From positions 6,932,001-6,996,000 of the forward strand of contig CM067541.1 in NCBI GenBank assembly GCA_034509755.1: a stretch of 64,000 nucleotides of DNA, in the 5' to 3' direction. The stretch comes from Anisodus tanguticus (lineage: Eukaryota; Streptophyta; Magnoliopsida; Solanales; Solanaceae). The notes beneath the pieces are model-generated. The model was not told the origin of the DNA. It saw only the letters and a list, made by a program, of their open reading frames with translations, and did no database searches. Below are positions 47,048-58,045 of this stretch, piece by piece. Position 1 is the first letter of the stretch. Each line of letters opens with the position of its first letter. A program made the position numbers and the translations under genes.

Positions 47048-47704
47048 GTGTGGGAGACGTGTAGTGAAAGTTGTTAATAACCTTTTACCTCCAAAATTAC
47101 TACGCTAACCACAATGGCACCACCATCATTGCCAACCATCTCCACCACCAGCTCCTCCTATATATTACTAGCCACTGTCAGCCTTACCGCATATTATCAT
47201 CGTCAAACTAGCATTACCAACTTCCTTTACAATCAATTATTGCCACCAACCATTTTTATTATCAGCATGTATAATTGACGTCTCTACCAACAACTACACA
47301 ACCAAACACCTTCACGACTATCCATCATCACCAACCTCCAACCAATCATAATTACTATCGATCGCCACTTAAAACCATCGCAAACCATCATCACCATCAT
47401 GCCACAACTATTAGTTTTAGAGTGTGCTTTCAAACAAAGTTACTTTACAACACTGTAAATAAAATCTTCTCTAATATGTTGTGATATAATAATATTTCAT
47501 TACTAATTTATTTAAATGTGATTTTATTAGTTTTTAAATAAAGATCAAATATGCAATACATAGAAAGCAAAACCATTAAAGCATTCAATGTTCAGATACG
47601 TATTAAAGATATGCATTGCAGTCGCACATCTCCGTCTTGAAAGAATGAGCCTAATTTTTTTCATACTTAGATTCTCTCATTTACTAAAAGTGACTGGTTA
47701 GCGT

Positions 47705-48064
47705 CAGAGTCGTTCCTATATTTTTAAGGGTCCGATGCGAGAAGCAAAAAAAGATCATTTTTTTATTTACATGAAAAATTAAAATTAACTAATTAATCAA
47801 TATTAAAAAAAATTATTGATCAAAATATCAAATAAATGTATAGTAAACACTATTTGGGACTTGGGCCGACTGGTTGGGACTCACTAGGGAAGGACTTTTG
47901 AAGGACCCTCAACCGCTAGGCTACAACTCTCACTAATAGGATTAGAGACATTTTTAATACATATCTTAATATTTGAAATCAATAATAAAAAAATTATGGG
48001 GCGAAGGCCCCGCCGACAGGGACCTGTGCGGCGGCGCCCCTGGACCGCCCCAGGGACGGCTCTG
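47705..48064. mobile_element. hAT-type MITE with perfect 8-bp target duplication
   Basis: Ends CAGAGTCGTTCC and GGGACGGCTCTG are inverted repeats. The 8-bp sequence GTTAGCGT is repeated at 47697-47704 and 48065-48072. Length 360 bp. The right half is GC-rich (GGCGGCGCCCC), the left half AT-rich. Confidence 0.88.
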
Positions 48065-48072
48065 GTTAGCGT

Positions 48073-49026
48073 CCAAGGTACAACAAAAAACTCGTCCAAA
48101 TTGGCGTGGTTAACCTACTTTGACCTTTTCTTAGCATGACGACAACTATAATTGTTTACACTTTGCACTCAAATCACAATTTTGCATTTGCACCATATTA
48201 CTTCTTCATGGATGTACTTGGTACGGAGGAATATGTTTATCTTTACAAAATTAACAATTTTCTTACTTATTTTTTTAGTATTTGACAAGTAAATAGTAAG
48301 TAGTATCACAAGACATTTATATAAAATTTAGATAAATACTACGGGATTGGAGGTGAGGATGTGTGTGAGGGTAGTGGAGGTGGTGGAAATGGGGATAGGG
48401 GTGAGATAAGGGTGTATTGGAGCGGAGATAAATTCAAAATTTTGAGTTTATGGATTCTGAATTTAAAAAAAAACTAGCTTGTTAGGTTTTGAATAAATTA
48501 TTTACACATATTAAGTGAATTTCTTAACACGAATACTCTAGCTCGTCTTTGTATTAGAGGGCCGGAGGAGTGAAATGACACTTGTAAAACTTATTTTCCT
48601 ACTTTTATCAGAGAAGTCATTTTATCTCAATCCTAAGAAATTTATTTTCCTAAAGAATATATTTTTTCAAAAAGAAAAATTGATCAGCCAAACATAAAAA
48701 ATTCTAAAAGTATCTTCGTTTGCACCAAACACACCTTATGTCTTTAAAGAATAAGATTAGAAATTCCTTGTGGAAAGAAGTCTTTTTTTTTTTTTTGGAA
48801 ATATAGGAGACTGAGACACAATTTACTTCCATTTAATATTCTGAAAAATCTTTCTCCTATTTGTGTGGCTACCATTGGTTCCACAAAACAAGAAGTAACA
48901 AAGGTCTTCAACAATTTCAAGAACAAACTACATGCGTCTCTACTCTCTAATGCATCCCACTCCTTTTCCCATACACACCTATACATCCTCCTCTTCCTCA
49001 TTAACACACAAAAAAAACTCACAAAA
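48073..49026. other. Upstream region of the Rieske oxygenase pseudogene
   Basis: AT-rich DNA with no separate gene. The last 150 bp (CACACCTATACATCC and the following C-rich leader) resembles a plant 5' leader. Confidence 0.4.
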
Positions 49027-51869
49027 ATGGCTTTACAACAACCATTTCTCTCTGAATTACTTCACTCAACTTCAAAAAGATCACTCCCAAACACTACATT
49101 AACCACAAAACTTTTTTTTTCTCTACAAACACCTCAAAGACACAATTATTATCTTCAATATAAGCAGTTGAAGAAAAAAGAGAGGGGTTGTTATGCAATT
49201 GTAGAGAATCTTGGTGCTGAAGTTGTTGATGAGGATCAAAGTGTAATTTTGGAAAATTCAAGCTTAGAGAAAATTGAGGGGGCAAAGAGAAATTGTTGGT
49301 TATGATTGGACTGAAGAGTGGTATCCTTTGTATTTGACCAAGAATGTACCTGATGATGCACCTTTGGGTCTCACTGTGTTTGATAAACAAGTTGTTTTGT
49401 ACAAGGATGGTAGTGGTGAACTTAGATGCTTTGAAGATCGTTGTCCACATAGGTAAAACATTTATATGTGTGACATATTGAAGTTTCAATTGTGTTTTAC
49501 TGTCCTTAGTGAGTATTCTTTGAAATGACATTCATAGATATGGTGAGTAAACTAGCACATTTCGGATCAAGAATTTAGGATATAGAGTCCGTGGTTCAGA
49601 ATGAGCATGATCTTATTATGCATAGACATTTAAAAAATTCTTTTGCATATGTATTTATAGTTCGATTGTAAATACGTACAAGTTTAGGAGAGGAGACCTA
49701 CGGGTTTCTCCTTGCGGAAGCGGATCTGCAGCAATCACGATTTGAGTTACCGATCATTGGGAGTTCTCACAAGACAAATGAATTCCTTGTTTTCACAGTC
49801 TATGTATATTCTGCTAAGATGCAGAGCGTTTTTTCATATTACGATGGAAAAACGTATCTTTTCCGGTACCCATAATGGTGTATTTAAATGTTATAAATTG
49901 GGTTTAGCATGAGGTCAAGTTAATGGGCTAATTAGCATCCGTATAGAATCTAATAGCATTTTCAGATCGTATACATAGTTCGAGTCGAAAGCAATAGGTT
50001 CAACAAGAATTCGCCCTAGATCCGTTAGTGCAAACCAAGGTAGACAGAAAAAAATGGTTTAAAAAAAATTCTAGTTTTATACTCAAATTCTAAATTTGTT
50101 GCAAGGAAACCTAGCTATTGAGTAGGGTATTAAGATTAGACAACAGGGGTTAAAGGTAAAGGTAATAACAATCAATTATTATATCCTCTTGAAATTGCTC
50201 AAATGAGTGCAATAACATACTTGTTAGGTGTTAAATTCTCCTGTTAATATCATACAAAACATTCCTCTTTAGTTTTCTTCTTGTTAAGCTGCCAAACATT
50301 AGCTGAATTTTCCACTTTAGTAGTATTTTAGTACAAGTATGTTGTCTATTTTCATGAATGAAGCTTGATATGAGTTGGTCTTGTGATAGTATATGAAAAT
50401 CAGTCTTTTATCTTTTGTCTGTCTATTAGTTAAGGATTCAACTAAACTGACTTCCTGATTGTCGTGAGTCACCTCTGTCGGCTTTACTTCAACTCATTTC
50501 AAAAAGTAAACTTTGGAATCCTGACCATAAATTCCTTATCAATTCAGATTAGCCAAACTCTCCGAAGGACAACTGTACGATGGCAAACTGGAATGCTTGT
50601 ATCATGGTTGGCAGTTTGATGGAGACGGTAAATGTGTGAAGATACCACAGGTTAGTTTTATGCATCTTCATTTGTGTTTCATGTTGCAAATGGTATACTA
50701 CATTTCCATTCTCGTCTTCGATTTTGTTCTTACCAGCTACCTGAAAATGCTAAAATTCCTCGATCAGCTTGTACCAAGACATATGAAATTAGGGATTCCC
50801 ATGGAGTAGTCTGGATATGGATGTCTTACAGAACACCACCTAATATTAACAAAATCCCCTGGTTCGAAAATTTTGAGAGGAAAGGATTTCGAGATATTTC
50901 TACTATTCACAAGCTACCATATGATCACTCTATTCTTCTGGAAATCCTTATGGACCCTGCTCACGTCCCGATATCTCACGATAGGACAGATTTTACAGCC
51001 AAAAGGGAAGATGCGGGACTGCTCTTTTTCGAGGTGACAGAGAGGAATAACCGGGGCTTTGCGGGTTGGTGGGGCAAGGAAAAGGATCAAGGCAAAGCAA
51101 ACTATATTTTGAACTTCTTATGTTTTGAAGCTCCTTGTGTTCTTCATAATAGTAGAGAAATTGTCGATGACAACGAAGAGAAGCATTACTTTTCAGGTCT
51201 CTTTCTTTGTAGACCGTCCGGTCAGGGGAAATCCATGCTTATTGTCCGGTTTGGGAAAACAAGAAAAAGAACCGGGATACTGAAATTTCCCGAACTGGTT
51301 CTTGTATCAGAATGCAAGCAACGTTTTCGAGCAAGATATGGGGTTCCTTTCATCCCAAAACGAAATCCTAATGAAAGAAAAGGTTCCAACCAAGAAACTC
51401 TACTTGAATCTAAGGTCGTCGGATACATGGGTAGCTGAGTACAGGAAGTGGATGGACAAAGTCAGGGAACGGAATGCCTTATCATTTCGGTCACAGCACC
51501 ATTTTCCTACCTAAACAGCCAGCTGTCGTTGAGCACACCCCTGCTGGTTTCGTTGCCAATTTTTCAGCTGCTCAGCCAGTTAAGGGAGGAATAGGAGGAA
51601 TGTATTCTCCGAATCCCGCTAACAGATATTTCAGGCATGTTGTCCATTGCAAGGATTGCAGAAATGTTGTTAAAGCTTTTGAGACTTGGAAAAAGGCCCT
51701 CTCTTCTATTGCTCTCGTGTCAACTGCATTTGCAATTCTAGTGTCCGGAAGACAGTGGAAGGCCCTATTTTTGTTTTAGACATCGCTATGTTTAGCTGGA
51801 GCATATGCCTGCTCAACAGCCATTGCAATGAATACAACCAACTTCATAAGGACTCACAGAAGATTGTAA
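49027..51869 (+). pseudogene. Rieske oxygenase of the PTC52/ACD1-like type, frameshifted
   Basis: Homology runs through 49027-49452, 50548-50650 and 50737-51869, with GT-AG introns. The family are plastid Rieske non-haem iron oxygenases (PTC52, related to TIC55 and pheophorbide a oxygenase). Seen: a Ser/Thr-rich transit-like leader, YDWTEEWYPLYLTKNVP, the Rieske ligand pairs CPHR and CLYHGW, DPAHVPISHD (mononuclear-iron site), VFEQDMGFLSSQNEILM, DTWVAEYRKWMDKV, ANRYFRHVVHCKDC and a C-terminal membrane region. Damage: a 1-nt frame change in the G-run near 49275; a second near 51290 (before NWFLYQNASNVF); a third near 51470 (before MPYHFGHS); and an in-frame TAG at about 51777 before AGAYACSTAIAMNTTNF. 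Iron-ligand motifs are intact, so decay looks recent, or some breaks may be base-call errors. Confidence 0.85.
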
Positions 51870-52279
51870 ACATAAAGTTTTCTGAATTCATTGGTCTATT
51901 CAGTATGTTTTCCTTTCACTTCTCTTTTTGCTGCTGTGATTCTCCTTCCTAGAACTAGAGATTTTGTGACTCTGAAACTCGGTTTCTTTATACTGTTAAA
52001 GAATGTATATACCTAAACTCAAACTGATATCTTTCATGTAAAATAGGATTCAGGTTTGTATGTTCTCAAATTTTCATATATTACTAGTAATAATTAGAGC
52101 TCATATTTTCCCCTGCTATGCTTATCGGTGCATGTGCTTCTTAAGAAAATTGATTGTTTGTGAGATGTTGCTCCAACTATTTACCTGGATGAGGTGCGCG
52201 CAAGCTGGGCTGGATTGACACCACCGTAATTTAAAAAAAAAACTAAGTTCTAGAGGATTGCTTTGATGGCTGAGTTACT

Positions 52280-53383
52280 CGGTACATGTGTTGGTGGTAG
52301 AAAAGAAGTAATTGAAAGTATGTATGTCCTAGAGACAATCTATATTAGGGACAAAATGTACTTGAACACATTCGTATTAATAATGAGATTAATATTTATG
52401 GCATTTGCAATTATTGAATTATTGTTTGATTGTTTGCAATTATTCATATATGTGCATCCCTTGAGCTTATGTTGTTATTAATAGAGTGAGATATTAATGA
52501 TAGAACGTAACTCTCAAAATAGCCTCGACTAATGATCATCGAGAATGAGATATCGATGATATGTTATAAGTCGACATGTGGTCTGCATCACATTCTTGGA
52601 GAATGTAGTGTCTCACAACTACGAGTAATGGTTACTCGTGATGGACACATTGATACTTTGGAGAAGTATTGGTATATCCTGCCGATAAACTATTTGTTAT
52701 ACATGTCTATAGTGTTATCGGCGTGTGGAATATAAAGGTCCTTTGACTTGAGGTCAATACGCACATTGTTTACATAATGATGTACTTTGACCAAGTTCTA
52801 AGCTTAAATTCCTTCTGGATAAGATACGGCTTGTGTTGGGTGCATCAGGATGTAAATCAAAGTGGTAGTTGATCCAAGAATAGGATTCATCCCTCGATTG
52901 GAAATTCGAGAGAGCACTCAACTTCTCATTGTTATTAGGTTGACTAAAGTCACTGGCTAGTGCAAGAGACATATTTAGAATATGGTCTAGTTGTCAACTA
53001 ATAAATGTGAGATAAAGTTATTAAGCCATTTGGATAAACACTTGGCAAATCCTAAGTTTAATTGAGTGTGTCGCGAATGAAAGGAATTTATAGTTCCGCA
53101 TAAAGGTTAAGTTTGCTGGATTCATGTAAACGTACTTCACATATTGAGTTCGTCATACGACACAGTCTAGGAGTTTCGTATGGACCTTAATTAGATTAAT
53201 GTCGATATGTGAAGGTCTATAGGCTCACACTATATGCGATTGTTTCTTCGATCTAAGAGTGTATTGAGAAAGTATTAAATATTCGATTGAGAGTCGAGAT
53301 ATTTAATTTATAATAATTATGGAATATTTCTATTTGATAGAAATTATTTAATTAAGTCGAATTGGATTTCAGATTTAATTAAA
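52280..53383 (+). mobile_element. Probable retrotransposon remnant
   Basis: This non-coding, low-complexity but not simple-repeat stretch leads without a break into an LTR-like end at 53384-53845. Its content (long runs without frames, GATATCGATGAT and ACTACGAGTAATGG motifs) fits LTR or untranslated sequence of a Copia-type element. No protein domain supports it. Confidence 0.3.
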
Positions 53384-53845
53384 TGTGTTGGATATATTTA
53401 TGGGTACTCGGACAAATACAGGGAAGCAATTGGGCCAGAAATTACTGGCCCAAAATTGGGGCCTGGTCATCCACCTTGGACGTATGGGATGGACCAGCTG
53501 TCCACTGAACATTAACATGGGCCAGGTTTTTCTGTTTTAAATCTACTTAGGTTTTGTCCTGAACTCCTATATAAACAACACATACCCCATAATTGTAAGG
53601 TTACGGAAAATAACTTCTCAGTTCCTAAAGCAATATTTTCTAGCTTTCTTGCAAAGGAAATACATTGGAGTTGGAACTTGTAGTCGAGGATTCAAATCGC
53701 GTGGATACCTTAGTATTGAATACCGCGCTCGAAAATCTGTAAGTTTTCTTTTGTTATGTTTTGAACATAAATATCATTATCGTATAAGTCATGCCAAGAT
53801 CATTGTTGAAAATTTTAAACTTCCGTTGTGTTTACGAACCCAACA
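53384..53845 (+). mobile_element. LTR-like sequence, Copia type
   Basis: TGTTGG at 53384 and CCCAACA at 53845 are matching LTR-style ends. Inside are a TATATAAACAACACA TATA-like box and a leader with TTTCTTGCAAAGG. The flanks (AAATG, AATTC) do not match, so either the true left end is further upstream or the insertion is old. Confidence 0.45.
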
Positions 53846-54292
53846 AATTCCGACAATACTCCGTGCGTGCAAGTTGACGTGAAAACCGTCACTGTAAAGA
53901 TATTTGGGCCGATTGCCACATTATTAAAAGCATGTCATTTTTCTTTTGTCCCCGGGTGTTGTAACAAGGTTTAGCCATGATTTAACTAAGTTTTCTATTT
54001 CCAATGTCAATGAGATCTCATAGGATTGCTATTATTATGTACGTAGAAGTATCGAAGGATGCAAGCCAATTAGCACAGCAATCCATTAAACCTCTATTAT
54101 TGGATAGCATTGGCCAGTTATTCAAGGAAAAAGGACATAAATGGACATTTGGGTGAAACTATTGACACCCCAAGAATCTTAAAAAACATTTTTTAGACTT
54201 TTTAAAATAATTTCATTTTGTAATCATTTTTGAACTAATTCGTATAAAAAATGTATCATACGTACATAAACTGTATCATTATTATAGAATAT

Positions 54293-54512
54293 GAGGGTAT
54301 TTGGATTGATTTTTTAAAAGTGGCTTATAATCTAAAAGTTAAAAGCCATAAGTTTGTCCTACCCAACTTTTGGCTTTTGACGTATTTTTGTACCTTTTTA
54401 GCCTAAAAATAAGTGTTTAAAATTACTTTTTATGTCACTCAAACACCTCAAAAAGTAGAAAAGAGTTTAAAAGTAAAAAAATACTTGAAATAAGCCAATC
54501 AAAACACCCCTC
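54293..54512. mobile_element. 220-bp MITE, TAT duplication
   Basis: Ends GAGGGTATTTGGATTGATTT and AAGCCAATCAAAACACCCCTC pair as inverted repeats, with AAGTGGCTTATAA / ATAAGCC-like inner pairing. TAT flanks both sides (54290-54292, 54513-54515). A 3-bp TAT-like duplication suggests a PIF/Harbinger-type origin, but similar ends also occur in hAT MITEs. Confidence 0.65.
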
Positions 54513-54884
54513 TATGTATCCCTATAGTATATGTATAGAAAATATGTCATTGTTGTGTAATTTGTGTATAATAAAAATATAATCAACATATACTCACTAA
54601 TTACACAATATTATATAAATATTATACATCACTATTGTATATGTATACAAGATGTATCATATTATAGAAACTATATCGTTATTGTATATAATATGTATCA
54701 TCTCTACAATATGTGAATAAAAATGTATCATTGTTATATTTTTTGTGCATAATAAATATATAATCATCATATACTCACTAATTATACAATTATTATACAC
54801 ATATTATACATTTCTTGGAGCTACTTCTCAAAGGCAACAACCGACGACCGATTTAAGAAAAACTGAACTGAAGTCCCTCGGGTC

Positions 54885-55128
54885 ATAACTGGATGGCAAA
54901 GGAGAGGAACTTAAAATCTAGCTGGAGGCCTGCAGTGTAGGTTCGAACCCTGTGGGAGCAATTTGCTCTCTTCTGGGGTAGGACCTTGTAGGTGATATCA
55001 GTTGCTCTGTTCTCAAACCCTGATCATTCAGGCACATCCCGCGATTTACTAGTAGTAGTGCCGAGGGACGGGGACAACTATCTCCAGGAATAGTCTAGCG
55101 TAAGCTGGGAAGCTGAATATAAAAAAAA
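54885..55128 (+). mobile_element. tRNA-derived SINE
   Basis: A perfect pol III B box, GGTTCGAACCC (about 54951), sits about 60 bp from the start, preceded by a TGGATGGCAAAGG A-box-like stretch. A body follows (GGTGATATCAGTTGCTC, AGTAGTGCCGAGGGACGG) and ends in poly(A). AACTGAAGTCCCT before and AACTGAAAATCCCT after may be an imperfect target duplication. Confidence 0.65.
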
Positions 55129-55311
55129 AATTAACTGAAAATCCCTACTTTTCAATAAAACATGTAATTTTGCATTTAGGAAGACCATAAACTAAACCCT
55201 AACTCTATCATAAGAAAATAAAAGAGATTAATGGTTTTGTCAAAGATGTACAATTAGATTTTGTAAACCGGATTAGTCTTGAACAAGAGCAACAAACTAT
55301 CGAATCAACTA

Positions 55312-56368
55312 CAACAACAACAACATACCCAGTGAACTCCCACAATGTGGGGTCTGGGGAGGGTAGAGTGTACACAGACCTTACCTCTATCTTGGTAGGT
55401 AGAGCGGTTGTTTTCGAAAGACCCTCGGCTTAAGACAAAGCACAAGTCTAAGCAAAGTAAGACAAACAAAGTGAGTAAGTCATGATAGCGAATTCTGAAA
55501 GAGAAAAGGAAGCAAAAAGAAGCAATAAATAATGCAAGTAATAAGACAAACAAAATAAACATAGCATCATAAATCAGATGAAGGGACTATAAGGCAATAA
55601 TGTGCCTACTAGTATAATAGGTTAAGCGAGCCTACAATAATAATATTACAACTACCAGTTTGTAAGCGTAGACATGACTACTCTGGACTACCTACTACCC
55701 TTCTACCCTAATACGTGTCCTCCATAACCCTCATATCTAAGGTCATGTCCTTAGTGAGTTGCACTTGCGTCATGTCACGTCTAATCACCTCTCCCCAATA
55801 CGTCTCTACCTACCTCTACCCCTCATGTACCCCGTCCATATCTAACCTTTCACACCTCCACACTGGAGCATTTGTGTCTCTCCTCTGTACGTGCCCGAAC
55901 CATCTCAATCTCCCTTCCCGCATCTTATCCTCCACCGAGGCCACTCCATTCTGTCCCGGATATCATCATTTCTAATTCTATCCCTCTTTGTATACCCACA
56001 CATCCATCTTAGCATACTCATCTCCGCAACTTTCATCTTTTGGGTGTGCGAAGTCTTGACCGGCCAACACTTCGTCCCATACAACATAGTCGGTCTAACC
56101 ACCACCCTATAGAACTTGTCTTTAAGTTTTGGTGACACCTTTTTATCGCACAAGACCCGAGATGCGAGCCTCCATTTCATCCACCCTGCCTCAATACGAT
56201 GTGTGACATCGTTATCAATCTCTCCATTTCCTTTGATAATAGACCCGAAGTACTTGAAACTTCCTTTATTTGGAATGGCCTGAGTACCAAGTCTCACCTC
56301 CACACCTGTCTCAATGTCGCTCTCGTTACTAAATTTGCACTCTAAGTATTCTATCTTGATCTTACTAG
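55312..56368 (-). mobile_element. 5'-truncated RTE-type LINE, 16-bp target duplication
   Basis: A perfect 16-bp repeat, ACTATCGAATCAACTA, lies at 55296-55311 and 56369-56384. On the minus strand the element encodes the C-terminal part of the LINE protein (YFGSIIKGNGEIDNDVTHRI, AEMSMLRWMCGYTKRDRIRN) and ends with the GGTCTGGGG 3' block and (TTG)n. It is a shorter sibling of the copy at 19111-20640. Confidence 0.93.
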
Positions 56369-56384
56369 ACTATCGAATCAACTA

Positions 56385-57329
56385 AAAATTAAAAAGTTTC
56401 ATCTTTATCCATAGCAAATACTGAAGTTTCTTGATTTAAGAGTTTTTCCCTTTCTAAATTATTAGGTAAATTTGGGAAAGGGGTTTCTGGGTCTTGCCAA
56501 AAGGGTTTGATTGAATGTCCATGGGAATATTTTCTTTATTAAATATTCTTGATTCAATAATTGGGCATGTGTGGGAAAGAGAGGAATTAAGACTAAAATT
56601 GATTTTGTAAGAGATTTGGTTCAGTTTAATATGAAGTTGTAGGTTTTAACAGTCTGTTTTCTTGTGTGTTTAGGTTTTTCAGCTCGGTGAAGACTTCAGA
56701 AGTTACCTAACGAATTGAGTAGAGAAAAAAGAAAATACAAAGAGTTTACAGATCAGGCCGGCTAACTTTGTTTTTACTTTACGAGGAAGTATATTTCGGT
56801 TAATTTATGTAAAGATGTGCTAAAAATTATCGTTTTTATCATGTGGTGTCCTTTTCCCATTATTCAAACACAAAAGTTTAACATACATTTCTCAAGATGC
56901 TTCACGTCATACAACCCTCGAACAATTCGACTCTGACCAAACTTTAACAGAGACAAAGTGGGTGAGTTATCTCCCTAAACTATCACTAATTATTTATCAA
57001 AACACACATCAGTTATTAATTATTCACTTTAATAGAATCATTTGCACTTTTACCCTGTTTTGTGTTGGTATTTAATTTTTGCTTTTCATAACAAACAACA
57101 TTTTTATGGTGCATGTATTTATATTTTCACATCATAATATTTCATAAGTTATGCATGCGTCTTAAGTAAGTTATGTCCTACTAGACATTAGTCCCATTTT
57201 GAACGGTGAAAAATAAAGACCAATCCATTTGAAGGGGGAAAATAAATACCAACCCATTTGAAGGGAAAATCGTGCAATTTTTTGCATTGATTGACCTTCA
57301 TATGGATTAGTCTTTAATTTTTTTTTCCT
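56385..57329. other. Intergenic DNA, no gene seen
   Basis: AT-rich, only short frames on both strands and no recognised transposon end. Confidence 0.4.
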
Positions 57330-57720
57330 GCTTCTCATTTAATGAAAGTTTGTAAATCAAAGTATCCTCATTCGCTGGTCTACAAAATCAGAAATTCTGG
57401 GTTCGATCCCCAGCAAAATCGAAAAAAAATCGCAAGTCAAACTTTCATGCCTTTCTGGCAAAGTTACATAGAAACTTTGTCTTTTCCGGCATAAGTTCTT
57501 TAGAAATGAGTTATCTGGCATAAGTTGTGAGTATTGCTAAGCATAAGTTTATAGAAACTTTTACCTTGTTCGGTGTAAGTTCCGTAAGAATTAAGTTATC
57601 CGATTAGAAATGAAGTTATGCCGGATAGCGTAACTCCTACAGAATTTATGCCGGATAAGGCATAACTTTGCCCGAAAATGCTTTGCGAAATTAGGTCATA
57701 GATAAGGGTAAGTCGAATTT
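57330..57720. repeat. Repeat cluster with a tRNA-like T arm and GGCATAAGTT motifs
   Basis: CTGGGTTCGATCCCCAG (about 57397-57413) forms a perfect tRNA T-arm and contains a pol III B box. Downstream, CGGCATAAGTT, TGGCATAAGTT, GAAGTTATGCCGG and GAATTTATGCCGG alternate in both orientations over about 200 bp. It looks like a tRNA-derived SINE joined to a foldback repeat. Related wording occurs at 34470-34960. Confidence 0.5.
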
Positions 57721-57907
57721 CTTTTTTTTTTTTGTTTTTCTGATGTCAAGGATATTTTCGACTACTTTTTTATTACTTAAAATATGGAAGGCAAAAATTA
57801 AAGATCAACGATCAGCTATTTGAGTAGCAAAAATTAAAAATGAGTGATTTGAGGGGGAAAAATTAAAGACCACCCAAGATGCCCAAAACCGTGCAATTTC
57901 TTATCAA

Positions 57908-57976
57908 AGCCCAAATTTAGAGCCCAAATCCGAACAGGCTTTTCCTTTCCGTCCTAAAATCTCTGCCAAACCCTAA
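57908..57976 (+). promoter_or_regulatory. Site II pair and telo-box upstream of eS10
   Basis: AGCCCA occurs twice (57908-57913 and 57921-57926), i.e. TGGGCT on the minus strand, the site II element of plant growth genes. AAACCCTAA, a telo-box, follows at 57968-57976, about 70 bp before the ATG and next to a pyrimidine-rich stretch (CTCCTTTCTATCTCC). This combination is typical of plant ribosomal-protein promoters and fits the gene downstream. Confidence 0.8.
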
Positions 57977-58045
57977 CTTGCTCCTTTCTATCTCCTTCTC
58001 TTTCTGCAAGCAACTCTTCACTTCTCTTTCTCTAACGAAATCAAA

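Noticed and set aside
49094..49531. 145-codon minus-strand frame
   Set aside because: It is the antisense of exon 1 of the Rieske oxygenase pseudogene.
57397..57413. Possible tRNA gene
   Set aside because: Only the T arm is convincing; no acceptor, D or anticodon arm can be fitted around it.
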